Source: Acarospora socialis (lineage: Eukaryota > Ascomycota > Lecanoromycetes > Acarosporales > Acarosporaceae). From it: 64,000 nt of DNA. The notes below the pieces were generated by a model. That model saw only the letters and a list, made by a program, of their open reading frames with translations. It was not told where the DNA came from and did not search any database. Below are positions 21,202 through 34,335 of the stretch, in pieces (positions within the stretch are counted from its first letter, which is position 1; each line of letters opens with the position of its first letter). A program made the translations under genes and the position numbers. The stretch covers positions 1,605,081 through 1,669,080 of the forward strand of contig JAMYGW020000009.1 in assembly GCA_025617375.2 (NCBI GenBank), in the 5' to 3' direction.

Positions 21202-24200
21202 TCAGCGCTTCCCCCAGGGCCTCCACATCGTTCGCAGTCTCCTCCGTAGACCTCCACTCCCTTCACGCTCTCCATTTGTCGCCTGTAGCGGTTCGAAGAA
21301 CGGCACTCGCTCGATCCCCATACGTCGCCGACCATCCTTATCAGGGAACAGCTTTCCGTAACCGAATCTCCACCCCTTGCTTTCTAAATGCCGCATCTGC
21401 TCCTCGACGGTGACCGCTCCTGCATCTTTCCCGGATTCCGTCTTCAGATCTTCGACGACATTGCCCGCGGCGAACGAAGCGATGACGGAAGCTAAACTGG
21501 TTGGAATACGTGGGAGGAAATCTTTGGGACGTGCGATGTAGAGCCAGGCAGCGACGGCAAGGTCGAGGGAGAGGATGGTGATGGCAAGCTTGAACATGGT
21601 CGGATTCATGAAGACACGCCAGTGGCCCGTGATCGCTTTTGCCGAAATGGTGGTGGTGGAGTCTGGGGATGGGCTCCCAGGGAGAGGGAACCAGACTGTG
21701 TTGAGGCTGAGGAGAATGGCAAACACACGGCTGTAGACGGAGCTGAAGAGGGCGGCGGTTGGGTCGAAGAGAGGGACTGGTGTGTGCGGGTCCAGTATAG
21801 CGGGAGAACGGGTGAGTTGTTTAATGAGATAGTTGGGCCAGTCCGCCGCGAGGGTGTCGTTGTGCCAAGCCATGCCCCTGTTCGTACCCGTGCGAAGATA
21901 TGCGGTAATAATGTCGTTGGATGCGGAGAAGAGTGCGGTCGCGTTGGTCATTGCCGGAACTGGATCTACCGGTCTGCTGTCGAGAACCCTGCCGGAACTG
22001 TCCACAGTGACCTCAAAGCTAGTGTTACTGAGTCGAGGCTGGCAGACCATGAACATATGGTCCATTGAAACAGAAGTAGTGTTGCGAGCTGAGTTAAACA
22101 CAGTGTTGTTGGTAGGGCGTGCTTCCAGCGTGATGTTTGAGCGGATCCATCCAGCTACAATCTGCGCCCGGCAGAAGGCCCTTTCTGCACTGCTTCCTGT
22201 ACCGTTACGTTCGGCCACAAGGGTCAGAACCTCGGCTGCATTTGTTCCCTGTGGATTACCCACCCAACCCACATCTGCCTGGCATCGGAGCATACCTCCA
22301 TCAGGTTGATAGTGAGCGGTCGTGAGTGTTGCAGCTGTAGCGTTGTTGCTGAGAATGAGGTTGAACTGATTTTTGCCCTGAGAATTGTGCAGCTGCTCAC
22401 ACTGGAACTCTGCCCTTACAGCGGTCGTTGTAGCTTGATAGTGAGTAGCTTTGTCGGCAGAGGGAGGTAATTCGAAGGGCACAAAATAATGATCTGGCGT
22501 CACCCAAGGCGGAAGAGGTGTGCCGCCCGTGATGTTGGTATCTGCGATGTAGAAAGTATCCTCATTGATCCCAGTACCCATCCAAGTAACATTGGGTTTC
22601 ATTGTAGCAAGATGTAAAGGACGTAGAAGGAGGCCATTGCTCAAATAGACAAAGTGTTGGTTGAACAGACCGCTCAAGGCAATTGTGAGTATGTTGGCCA
22701 ACAAAGCCACACCACAAACAGCTGCGAGCAGAAAGTGTTGGGCTCGTAGCGCTCGCCAGAAGACAAGTTGTGGAGTAATTGATGAATATCTCAAGTTTAG
22801 AGAAGTCGACGGAGGGGCATTGCCACGGCGTAATCGATCGAAAGGCTGAAAGAGGCAAAGTAGTCTATTGAGTACTACCCAGAAAGGTTCAATGAGCGTT
22901 GCAATAGACGTTGGAAGATAATTGAGTAATAACTGTTGAACTAGAAAATTCTCTGAGGGTAGTGGTAAACCTGAGGGCAAGGGGGTTTAGCGAAGCTACC
23001 ACTGGGATATTTGCGGAGATTTACCGGTTTGTTGGTCGATCTTGTATTTCAGAACAGTTAAGATAGCAAGGAGCGTAGCTAAGAGAGACATGAAGAGCAG
23101 ACCAACAGGTATACTCAACTCAATGGGTCGCTCGGTCTTGGTCGGCGACTTGGACGTGAGAGCAGTAACGGATGGTTTTGAAGCTAGCTTTCCCTGTGCC
23201 ACACCGGAGACGCTATGGTGGAGAGGTTCAACACCTAAGACATGATCATCGGTCTTCTGTGAGTATCGAAGTCGAAATTGATGTTGCTGGATCACCTTCT
23301 TGAAGGTGGTAGAGTCTGCTTGGTCAAGATCTCGAAGAAGGTTAAGCAAGTCACGGTCACGGGAAAGAGACATGACTGCAGTGATTGAACTGGGATTGCT
23401 ACTTAAGCAGCTGTGCCTGTGACAGCAGACAATCAAGAGGTATACTGTAAGGGCGAGGACAATCAATAGCGCAGCTTGAACCGTGATGGTGAAGATACTA
23501 GAAAGGAAGACTGCGTCCATTTGACTTGCGCGCCAACCCGAGACGACGTTTGCAGTGTTGTCGTTTGACACCATGATTGAGTCTATGGCAAGTGCGAAGG
23601 TGAGCCGATGTGCGGCCTGAAATGCAGAGGCCAAATTATCTGGTTGTAAGTAATCATCTGGAAGAAGACGTGAAGCGGCAACAGCGAAGGCAACCATATT
23701 TGTAACCGGAGTGGTCAAGCTCCAATTGCCTAAACGAGCAGATTGATCGAGAGGTAGTTCGTCAGGCAGGTCAACACGATGTGGCTCAGGCTCTTGGACC
23801 ACAGGATCGACTAGACTGTCCTCCCGTACACCAGTAGCCAGAAGGTACTCGAAGTGCGTACGGTTGAAAGCTTGGTCTGATAAAATCTTCTTAGGTCCGA
23901 GTGGAGAGACAGATAAGACAGAAAGATCGGGCAAGCTAATGTTTGCTTTAACTTCCTGAGAGTAATAGCTACCCTCGCAAAACAAAGCCGTGAAGTCGAG
24001 AGTCTTGCTCGCAGGGTCTGGTGGCAATCTCGACCAAATCGCTAGGAAGTTGTGTGATGCATTTCGGGTACAGTTAGGGCCTTGCAAGAAGTAGTGGAGA
24101 TAATCGTTGTTGTAGTATCCGATATATTCGGCGGAGAATCTTTTCCCTTGCTGCGATTGCCCTCCGGGTCCAATATAGCTCGTTCGGCACCCCTTTCCAT

Positions 24201-25250
24201 TGTCAAACGTACCCTCAGGCGACGGGTCATCTTTCCACACCGCGGGATGACATGCTAAGTCTGTGCTATATTGTATAGTCGATGAGCTCCAAGTAACGTT
24301 TTGCCCAGGTTCGTTGATGGAAGACTGAGCCTTGAAAGGCGTAAGGGCCAGCTCCCTGGTTGTAAAGGCGGGCAATGGTCGGTCATGCCAAACAATACCA
24401 TACGCCGTTCTGAGTAATCCAGTAGTCATTTTCTTCTCCTGATCACTAACTGGTAGAAGCGAATGCGAAATGGACATGGGAGCTGCAACGGATTTGGTGA
24501 TTGAAGAAGATGTGAAGATAGCACTTTGGAGCGGAGTTATGGCCCAGAAGACGATCATCATGATTGTACCCGCACAAACCACAGCCCATTGCCTAAAATA
24601 TTAGCATCGGCGCTCTTAATATGGATAAGACTTCTCACTTTCGCTTGGCAGCACGAATGGGAACAGCTGCAAGAAAATCCACTGGATAATGAAGCAAGAC
24701 AGAGTCTGCAGCAGCAGCACCGCAGCTTTTCGACAACTGAAAGAAGGGTTCCAGTCTTTTCACGTCCAGATCAATCCAGCTCCATAGCGTGCTGTACATG
24801 ACTGCAAGAATAGTCGGAAGGTACAGGTACATGAACGAGTAAGCTGTGGGCAGGTCGTCGATGTTTTCGGCAAATAGGATCCCTCCATCTCGCCGAGTCT
24901 TCCAAAGGAGTAAACCGAGCAGTATAATGAGTGCGCCGGTGATCAGGATTGTAGGGATAAGCACGATCGATTGCAGACTCGCAGGCTTCCAAGACTGGCT
25001 TTTAGCTGATCGCCAGCGCGAAGCATTAGCTCTTGAAGAACGGTGACCTTGATGGATAAACGAGTGTATATATACCTCGTCTTTGCTGCGTCCCTAATGC
25101 TAAATATCCGTTCTGCTTATCATTGTTCAATGGTTCCTTCGATCGCTTGGGAGAGAAAATGAACCGCCCAGGCTTTTCACCGCATCGACTCGCATGAAGG
25201 CCGCTGCGAGATTCTGACACTGGGCGCTGGCAGGGCAATCGATTCTCCAT
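21202..25250 (-). CDS. Large DUF3433-family membrane protein
   Basis: Four exons reconstructed on the complementary strand: 25250-25076, 25005-24639, 24592-23025 and 22970-21202. The introns are 70, 46 and 54 bp with GT..AG ends, and all phases agree (1, 2, 1), giving 1,292 residues. A cytosolic basic N-terminus leads into SWKPASLQSIVLIPTILITG and a helix, then further helices around YLYLPTILAVMYSTLW, AVVCAGTIMMIVFWAI, VQAALLIVLALTVYLLIV and IPVGLLFMSLLATLLAIL. A second similar half follows (YLPTSIATLIEPFWVVLNRL, AAVCGVALLANILTIALSGL). Between helices lie long extracellular-type loops rich in NxT/S sites. W-x-P after a short N-tail and two repeated halves are the known DUF3433 layout. Members are fungal plasma-membrane or wall-associated proteins of unknown function. 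The first exon is less certain than the others. Confidence 0.82.
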
Positions 25251-26017
25251 CCAGAGCACTAAGAGTACAATGCGACCAATGAATAGAAATAGAGAGATGT
25301 CTCTCCACGAAGCTGTTCAATGGGAGCCTTGAAGTGCCTTAAACGTGCAACGCTGCTGGGAGGAACGGGTGAAGAGACCATAAGAGATAGGCATCTATTT
25401 CAATAGGTAGAAATATCCAACGGCTGTTTGCTATAACAGGGCGGTGTTTGCGCAACCGCCCGCAGACGCCGCGAAGATCTAAGAATATCGCAAAAACTGA
25501 ACAATGATTGGTAGAACAATTTGAGAAAGCGCAGTGCAAACTGAGATACGTTTCAGATGAGATTCGCAAACCAATCATGTGCCATGCATGACATAATAGA
25601 CGCTGAGACAGCAAGGCAGAATCCCGCATCTTCTGAAAGGGTCGTTCAGAGTCGATGCCCGGACTAAGTTTGCCATACTCGAGTGCTCCTTTCTGAAAGG
25701 ACAACGACATCGCATGGTCATAGATTTTCGCTCTCCATTAGCGCGATGGAGTAATTTAAGTAGGTATGTTAATTTCCTAGTTCTGTACAACCCTCTGCCG
25801 ATTCTAGGGGAAGTTGAACTTTAGAGAAGGCGAACAGTGCTGTGGTTTCAGGCGGCTACAAGTAGGTGGGTAGAGATTAGAACAGCTCGCGTAAGCGGAA
25901 CTATGCGGAGGGCTAAAGCCCGCGCAGCCCACAACGCTAAACGAACATCGAAAGTCAGCATTTCATGTTGACGACAGCCATCGGAACACAGCATCTACTA
26001 ACGACAACGCCGACAAG
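25251..26017. promoter_or_regulatory. Divergent promoter region of the DUF3433 gene and RPL4
   Basis: A 767-bp spacer between divergent genes. A CGACAGCCAT..ACGACAACGCC stretch just upstream of the ribosomal-protein ATG resembles housekeeping leaders. No factor site is claimed. Confidence 0.4.
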
Positions 26018-27355
26018 ATGACTACTCGTCCTACGGTCACGATAACTTCCGCTGATGGCTCAGCCAGCGGTTCAACGCATCCTCTTCCGGCCGTCTTCAA
26101 GTCGCCGATCCGTCCCGACATTGTTCAGTATGGCCGACTCAGTCTTGATGCTGAGGGCCTTGTTGCTAACGGCTTGAGCAGAACGGTGCACACTGGAATG
26201 GCGAAGAACAAGAGACAGCCGTATGCTGTGAGCGAGAAGGCGGGCCATCAGACGTCAGCAGAGTCTTGGGGTACCGGTTAGTAGATGGATTTAATAGTGC
26301 TTCTGAATATCGATGGAATGCTGTCTTTGAATTAAACTCGGGAGCATGGAAGGAATTGGCTTGTTGTGCTAATGAACGTTTAACATAGGTCGCGCTGTGG
26401 CCCGTATTCCTCGTGTCTCTGGTGGAGGTACTCACCGCGCCGGTCAGGCCGCATTCGGTAATCAATGTCGCGCCGGTCGGATGTTTGCGCCTACAAAGGT
26501 GTGGAGGAAGTGGCACCAGAAGATTAATCTTGGTCAGAAGTACGTTCAGGCTGGTACTATCGCAGCTACGAAGCTATACTGATCCGTGGCAGGCGCTTTG
26601 CTACCACCTCCGCCTTGGCAGCCTCTTCTGTCCCATCTCTCCTCATGGCCCGTGGCCACCACGTCTCCACCGTCCCCGAAGTCCCTCTAGTGGTTGCGTC
26701 GTCCGCCTTTGAAGGAGCCGCCATCGCCAAAACATCGGCTGCACTCGCACTCCTCAAGGCCGTCGGTGCTGGTCCCGATGTCAGCAAAGTGGGCAAGTCC
26801 CGCAAACTGCGAGCTGGAAAGGGAAAACTTCGAGGTCGCCGCCACCGCCAACGCCGTGGACCCTTGATTGTGTACAGCCCTGACGAAGACGGCAAGGAAC
26901 TCGTCCGTGCTTTCCGTAACATCCCTGGTGTCGAGACCTCTTCGGTGTTCGCGCTCAACCTACTGCAACTTGCACCCGGTGGACATCTTGGGCGATTCAT
27001 AATCTGGACTTCATCCGCGTTTGCTGCTCTAGATAAGATCTACGGCTCAACCACTACTCCTTCCGCTTTGAAGAAGGACTTCCTGCTCCCATCGAATGTA
27101 GTCTCCAACGCAGACATCGGTCGCTTGATCAACTCCTCCGAAGTACAAGCCGTTGTACGTCCGGCGAAGGGCGGAGCGAAGACGAAGCGCGCGGGAGTTC
27201 AGAAGAAAAACCCTCTTCGTAACAAGCAAGTGTTGCTGAGACTCAACCCATACGCTAAGACGTTCAGCCACGAGAAGTTGGGCCAGCAGTCGTTGGAGGG
27301 CGGAAAACCGAAGAGGGCTGCGGAGAGTTTCGCCAAGATCTTGCATGAGGATTAG
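26018..27355 (+). CDS. RPL4: 60S ribosomal protein L4 (uL4)
   Basis: Four exons, 26018-26127, 26182-26276, 26389-26539 and 26593-27355, with introns of 54, 112 and 53 bp. All phases fit, giving 372 residues, the usual eukaryotic uL4 size. Recognisable blocks: [17 protein letters not shown] joined to [60 protein letters not shown], then [20 protein letters not shown] (the tip loop that lines the exit tunnel) and [20 protein letters not shown]. It is a core component of the large subunit near the nascent-chain tunnel. The 112-bp intron 2 was inspected for box C/D snoRNA motifs, since RPL4 introns host snoRNAs in animals; none was seen. Confidence 0.96.
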
Positions 27356-30300
27356 GCGTAGGGGTGGACGTGGATGTTAGAACTGCTGCGTGGTTATGAA
27401 CTGGTAGTACTCATGCAAAGCTATTGAGCTTCTCTCTGCATTGTGCATTAGAGTACTATCGACCTTTGCTCTGATACCTTGCATTGTTGTTTCCATAAGC
27501 CGAGCGCCCAGCTTGGGTCTATTGAAACCCCGTGAACAACTGATTTCGCCATCTCCTCGCCATCCCAACCATGTCCGGTCCTCCGCCTACTCCCCTTCGA
27601 TACCCAATGTCCTACTCCATTCTGTAGGAGATGTGCTGGAACTGGAGGTCTCGTATATATAATAAACTATTGCCTACGAGAATACCATATCTAAATAATT
27701 CGTATACTGGATCCGACTCTACGTACATATGACAATCTCAGAGACTCCCTGTAACAGCTCCCTACGCAGTCACGAAGTAGCTAACATCGATTCTAGCATA
27801 GTCTCTGGTACAAGTATGAGTACACGATGTTTGCTATTGCTGCCTATCCAATAGTCATCGTTATCCTGAGTTGGACGGAAGACATCTGCCATGGGCCTGT
27901 TCCAGGTGCGAGGAGGATGTGTGGGGTTGGAGGCTTCTGGGGTTCGGTGCTTGGGGCTTCGGATTGGTTTATGTAACGACTTCGCAGATATATAAGTAGG
28001 GAGATTCAGCTGGAAATCTCTACCTGGAAACCTCTCAACTTTCCCTCTCCGCGCTGGAACGAGGGAGCCGTGTCCGGAGGTCGTGATGGGTCTCGTCCGT
28101 CCGCATGGTCCGGCTCTGGGGGATCTAGGTTGGTGGCAGTGCAGTATTGTTCATAAGGTGCGTAGAGATGCGGGTGTCTGGTGTCTGGTGCCTGGTGGCT
28201 GAGGTGTGCTTGCTCGGTTGAGAGGTACGTGGTGTGGTTCGATGTCTGTCGCTGTATTGTAAACGGGACCTGGCTAGAAGGCGTAGCTTGGAGGGTCTGA
28301 GATTCCGGTTTGAGGTCGAGAGTGTAGGGTTGCTTGAAAGCTGTTGAGACAATGCATGTTTCACGGTTCCGGACCCGTAGACGTTTGTTGAGGATGTGCT
28401 GGCATGGATTTAGAAGAGACGAGAAATGATGCAGCGTAGGTACGCAGGAAACGCTCGAGATGCGGTAGGCCACCACTGCGGTCTTCCAAGCCCAAGTATC
28501 TTATCTAGACGGTAGAGAATTAGTAGAAATTTGACCACTCTACAACGTTACGGATGGAGAAGGCATAGCGACAAGGATCTGCCAGGTCTCGGGATCGTGA
28601 GATGCGGAGTAACTCAGGCGCTGCTGCGGTCATCGCTAACTGGTCTATAAGAGGCTGTGAAAAAGATGCGCTCTGCGGCCAGCGCGTTACTGGGATGGCA
28701 TGGCTCTCCAAGGCTTGGACGCAACGGTGGCGATTTGCGCTAAGGATACCAGTTGAGATGGATACTCAATTCCTTCCCTTCTCCTGCTCGTTGTGTCGAT
28801 CTTTCATGATTAGGTCCATCCATGTAAGATGTGTCGATGTTGGGGGTGAGCGAGGAGGTTTTGGGGCTTAGCCGGGCGGAGCTGAGCTGGAGTAGACTGT
28901 CGCCTGTAAGACTATCAGTTGTAGCCATCATGGGGAACCATTGACACCTACTTTGTGAGTGCTAAGCATTGTCGTCTGCTGAGACATTATGAAGAGTTGG
29001 ATGTTTGCATATTGCTCTGAGGTGGACGCAATTAGCCTCTTGTCGCTATCGATCGTCATCGGCGGTGGAAGATGAAGATCATGAGACACGAATGAACTGC
29101 CTTGGTGTCGCTTGTTTCCCCAGAAAACGATCATGATGCTGGATTATCGTGTAATCCAACTTGGAGAGACTGTCTCATAGATCAAAGCTCGTTTGACATT
29201 CGCACAAGTACTGAGTTCGATATCCAGCTGTCAGCTTCGGATAGACCGACCGAGCGACGCCATTAACGGCGTATGGCCCAGTCTCTGACAGTCTTTCAGA
29301 AGGCACACTATTACCTTTCGGTAGGAATCTAGCTTCTGAGGGCGCTTTACAGCGGTCAAGATGCAGCAAATGACGACCTCCCATTTCAGCAGTTGAGAAC
29401 AAAACAACCAAGAAAGGGGTGCCAAAACTCGGACGGTTAACCTTTTCTCACTCTTCTTGTCCCGAATGAGATAGAATCGTAAAAGGTGAAATCCGAGGGA
29501 TGGTTCTCTTATCGCTCACCGCTCGGCTTCGCACCCTCTCAAAGCCAATCGTGGATGATAACTATGCGCTCTTGACACTGCAATGGCGCGGAAAGGACAG
29601 CGAGGTCAAATGCCGAGGTTTGACAAAGCTGATGATGGCTGTCTTTGTACGACCTTATTGAGTCAGGTAATGCATTCCTTTACCGGGACGACTGCATGTT
29701 TACATGCAGCACGGTCTGATCGGATCCTTTATGGTGATTGACACTGACCAACATGGCCATCCATCGAGGCCAAGTCCTGTAGGTACCAAAACAAGCGTAA
29801 TACAACGTGGTATCGTCATATGCGCCAGGTATAGTTCAGAGCTACGGTACTGTAGCGGTGACACCCTGCTTGAGTTGTACATCTTGTGAGACAGCGGTTC
29901 GTGCTCGAAATGCACCAGTGCTGATCGAAGCTTTGGCTAAGGTGGCCAGGCATGAACTGCCGTGCCATGCACTTCCACTTGTCACCGATATATTGCCTGT
30001 AGATCGATCCCAGTCCATGTAAAATACCGAATGCTGTTCCCATCGGACACTCCGACTCGTTCCTCCGTCATGAAAGAGAACATCATCGTCAACGGCAGTA
30101 GAGCATAGAACTACGAGACATTAGCTTTTAAGTGTAGCCATATAGAGATCCATCTCCTCGTTGAACCTACTTGGTCTACCCGTATAGAGTTCGCGCGCAG
30201 CGGATAATTCTTCCAACTGCATGTCAGCCACATGAGATGGCGTGGAAGTATGGCGCAATCCGCGGCGGACCCTCTGCTCTTGGCCCCAAGGAATCAATTC

Positions 30301-33300
30301 TGGCGGCAATCTCGAAGCGACGGCACACCTTCAAGTGCGTTCTCTCTGAGGTTACCTTAAGGTAGGTAGGAGGTACGTAACTTGGAAAGTATATCTTGGC
30401 TTTGGAGGAGCCCAAGGCCCCTAAGTTCAACGCTAAGCCACCAGTCCCGGGAATTTGAGATGGATGGAGATCGTGAACCGCTTGACTGTCTCCAACAAGA
30501 CAGCATTGAGTTAGTCTAGTAACCACTTGTGGAGGTCGCACGTGGCATCCATCACAATACAACCACAACTACACATACAGTGTTGATGCTGCCGAGGGTC
30601 AATGCGCGACATGCGGCAGGGTATTTGGGAGACAAGTGAGGGATTGCGTCTTCGTGCAGCAACCGCGACGTTACCTTGATGGGCTTCTCCCACCGGCTGA
30701 GTCATACCACGTTATCCGAGCGTTTGTTGTGGAGAGGAGTTGGAACTTCTTCATACAAGTATGGGTATCAAGGCTCAGCTATGATCGACAGACACACCGA
30801 GTCAACAACCCAGCTGTTGTCTTGATATCGGGGCCAATCGTGTTGGGGAAAGTGTGTAGGACAAGAGGTTGATTGGATGATCCCCGATCAACCCCACTCA
30901 AACAAGGCTGAGGTGCATGGAGCTGCACGTCCATGCAGTAGCGCCCATTCGCACGAGAGAGAGACAGAGGAAGGCGAGGCGTCGAGGCTCCTCCCTCAGA
31001 TCCGGATTCCCCGGCCCGGCTGGCGGAGCTATCAATCGTGCTTGTGCGATTTAATATTGCAGCGAAGTGTGCCGTTCCTGCAGTAGGGACAAAGTTAACT
31101 CGACCTTAGAACCATGTCACTCGCCTGTTGACTTCCGTCTCAAGTCTGAGGCCGACTCAACCCAGAGCGGCACGCGCTGAGGATGAGGCGCATATTTGAC
31201 GGTAAGTGGAACTACGGTGACGGTCGACAATTGCCGGCCATCAGCGGTCCTCTTACGCGTCGTGCCATTGTTCGAAGAGGGTAACGCGGAACGAGGACGA
31301 TGTGAAGTGGGTTAGACGAAGAATAATTAAGCACGCCAACTCCGACCGCTTTGACTGTACCGATTCGGCAGTACATCTCGGTCGGAGGCAGAGCAGGGCC
31401 AGACACCGACTGAGCGTTTCTGTTCTGCATCCGCCTTCAGAGTGGTGTGTGTTGTTCGGTTACAGGGTTGCAGATCAGATCTTCCCAGCTTCTGCGAACC
31501 CCCCTTACGCTAACAGGCGGAACACTAAGGGGTCCGTGTTTCCGATGTCGATGGTGGGATGATGTCGACGGCGGGCTTGTCCGTGAAGACATAGAGCATG
31601 GAAGGCAACAGGGTAGCGGGATTTTAATAATCTTTAGCTTTGCGATCCACAGCCAAGGTACCTCCTTTCTTTACAGTTCGGTACGCTGTTCATGCACCAA
31701 TTGTGCGGCTGCATATTACTGCAGGGATAGATCCGGGCCTGAGTGCTGAAGGCAGCAGTCTCAAGCTCCATTATCTCCTCTTCCACTCTTCCTCTGTTTC
31801 CTATCTTATAAAAACCGCGTATAGAGTCGTTTGATACAACTGCCTTGGATACCTGTTATGGTACTCCCTGAGTCACTCGGTTCAGTTGGGAGTTAGGTGT
31901 TCTTTTCGAACTCTGTGTTAATGCGCACCGATCAAGGATTGGTAGATCCTTCATCTCGGTCGTTTTCCCGTCCGCGCGGGCGTCCATGCAGTTCTTATTC
32001 CACGGGGCGTAACAGTTATTACCCTGTCCCTTTCAACGATCATTGCGTCTTGAGTACTGCAGTTTTTAGCCTATTGACCTAAGTGAGCTGCATGGCTTCC
32101 ATTAGTGTCGGCTTACTGCCGATCTGCGGAGAAGATACGGTACTGGAACAGAATTCACGAAGAACTCTTCACTAATATTACGTACCATACCTTACCGAAT
32201 CAGGTCCTTCTCGTTCGCGGCTCAAGAATGTATCCCTTCTGTCTAAGTTGATATGTGTACCTTAAGGTACTCTAGCAGTCTGAATGAGAGGATGGTTGCT
32301 GTCAGTAGACTTCAATTTCTTCATCCTCGAGACGCGATCAGGTTTGTCGGAAACGAGGAAGAGATGCTGATATAAATAGCGGTACCGATGCCTGCTGAAT
32401 GCATCTCGCCGAATCGGGCTGGTTCACTGACACCTTCCACCTGTACTTCATACACTATATGTACAAGATGCTCTTAGCCTCGAGTTGGAGTTGGGGGCAG
32501 TGAAGAGTGATTTGATCACAAGTGTGTGGATTACTCCGCCGCACACCCTTAGCCTTTCAACCTCTCTGTCCAGACGTGATCAAAGCGCTCCGCCACCAAA
32601 AGTTCAAAGGAAAACCTACTATAACCGATTAATGTAAGCATGCCGAAAAGATGGAACGGTTTCACCCTGGCCGTGGGTAGATCTGAGCTGATTTTGACTG
32701 CGATGATCCTACTTTACTTTGTCATCCTTGTATCCTGCCTAAGCAGCCGTTGCCTCGTTTCGTCTCTTTCCGTTGCCTTCAGTTCGGACTCTCTAACCTT
32801 GTACGTACAACGTACCGTGAAGTCATTGCTATGCCTACTTTGACATACGATTAAATCTCATCTTCGTCTTGACGTTTCGTTTATCTTCGTTACTACTGTT
32901 TATCATCCTCATCTCAATCGGAGCCTTAAGGTGCCAAAACATCCTCAGCTTGGATTTCTTCCTCGAACCTCGATCTGGTCACCACTTCGTCGCTTACCAC
33001 TGGGTTATCCTGCTCGGCTTTCCCAGGGATTCGACTGCATTCAAGCTATAGACTGCACTGCTGATCGTAACAGTGGACAAGATTAAGCCGCTGAGGACTT
33101 GCTTACCTCGGCCACGCTCCGGTTGTGTGTGGTATCGAGTCTTGAAACGACGTTGACGCTGGACCAATCCTAAAAGTTTCGAATGTCAAACCACGTTCAC
33201 TGACGCCCCAACCGATTAAAGAGACCGAGCTGTCATCTTGGGCCGTACTGTGTTCAAAGTTCCACTCTTACTGAATGTTAAGTAGCAAGGGGAATTGAAT

Positions 33301-33435
33301 CTGAGAGAGTAACCGACCAAGTGTCACGTGATCAACATTGAGGAGCCATCAGGAATCTGGTATCCGTTCCTAGGACTCAAGAGGCTCTAAGAAATTCGAA
33401 CATTTTCGCAGAGTTCTGCCAATCGACCATCTTCA
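27356..33435. other. Gene-poor 6-kb stretch
   Basis: No frame in this stretch looks like a protein on either strand. Open frames are short, overlap on both strands and lack domains. GC content stays ordinary, so this is not part of the AT-rich block. Features seen: a perfect 8-bp inverted repeat with a 2-base loop (29,692-29,709, CTGCATGT..ACATGCAG), CCTTAAGG-centred palindromic words (for example near 30,355 and 32,263), and pyrimidine-rich runs at 31,750-31,800 and 32,690-32,940 that could be leaders of non-coding transcripts. Possibly regulatory sequence, unrecognised lncRNA or old decayed DNA. Confidence 0.45.
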
Positions 33436-34335
33436 ATGGCACATCTCACTATTCAGCTTCCACCCCCACCTGGATTTCACGCGGGCTTTGACCCAGTCCG
33501 ACACCAGGTGACGGAACCAAGAATGTATGATTCGAGACGTCGCTCATTACGTTCCATGGAGTTTCCAAAAGCTATGAACCAGGAACAGCTGCCGCCTGTC
33601 AGCCAGCTGCTCACCCCTTCTTCCCAGTCAAGCCTTCCATCATCACCTTTCTCTCCGCAGTACCGGCTCGACTCGCCGACCTCTCTACAGCAATTGTCCT
33701 GCCCCAGCTGGCCACTGGACAGGCGAGCAAGAATGTCTTCTCTAACTTACTCAGACGGCATTGCTACACCGCCAGGGGCACCACCTCATCGGAAGCTGTC
33801 TTATCCCATGCCAATGTTAGATACAGCTCTACCATTACGCCCTACGAGGTATCCTTATGGAGGGTCCGAGAACCGTGAGCCAGATGAATCAGCGTACTCA
33901 CCCTACGTTCACAGATCAAATTCGGATCCATGCTCATACCAGCATGTCCTGTCCGCACAGACCACCCAATACGAGCAGCCTCTTTCTTACCGAATGGCAG
34001 AGCCACGCCAACAGTTGGAGGTCGGCTGTAGCCGCAGTAGCAGTCAACGAGAAGGTTCTGAAGTTGCCCAGTTCATCCCCCGTGCCATCCGCGAGGAGGT
34101 CATCCCGGGTGAAGGGCTCTGCTATGTGTATGAAGATGGATCGCATTGCCGGAAGATGATCGACGGGGAGACCGTCAACGTGAACTGGAGACTCACCAAG
34201 GCGGGCAAGCCACGGAAACGACTTGCGGTAGCGTGTCTGACCTGTCGGGAGAAGAAGATCAAATGCGACCCTGACTGGCCGAAGTGTCTGCAGTGTGAAA
34301 AGTTTGGACGAGATTGCAGATTTCAAAGCGCGTGA
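33436..34335 (+). CDS. Zn2Cys6 transcription factor with C-terminal zinc cluster
   Basis: A 299-codon frame. The first 200 residues are disordered (Pro/Ser/Gln-rich). An ordered block GLCYVYEDGSHCRKMIDGE precedes the cluster CLTCREKKIKCDPDWPKCLQ followed by CEKFGRDC, with spacing C-x2-C-x6-C-x6-C-x2-C-x6-C, the canonical Zn(II)2Cys6 binuclear cluster. Most fungal zinc-cluster proteins carry it at the N-terminus; here it ends the protein, as in a small conserved class with the same KAGKPRKRLAVACLTC lead-in. The stop TGA overlaps a good donor (GCGC|GTGAGT at 34,331). Splicing to about 34,380 (TTCAG) would instead add about 15 residues, so the true C-terminus is open. Nuclear DNA-binding regulator; targets unknown. 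Confidence 0.88.
   Translation: MAHLTIQLPPPPGFHAGFDPVRHQVTEPRMYDSRRRSLRSMEFPKAMNQEQLPPVSQLLTPSSQSSLPSSPFSPQYRLDSPTSLQQLSCPSWPLDRRARMSSLTYSDGIATPPGAPPHRKLSYPMPMLDTALPLRPTRYPYGGSENREPDESAYSPYVHRSNSDPCSYQHVLSAQTTQYEQPLSYRMAEPRQQLEVGCSRSSSQREGSEVAQFIPRAIREEVIPGEGLCYVYEDGSHCRKMIDGETVNVNWRLTKAGKPRKRLAVACLTCREKKIKCDPDWPKCLQCEKFGRDCRFQSA

Noticed and set aside
26277-26388. snoRNA in RPL4 intron 2
   Set aside because: No box C (RTGATGA) plus box D (CTGA) pair in proper positions.
28006-28476. 156-codon frame on the complementary strand
   Set aside because: Unnatural composition and no recognisable motif.
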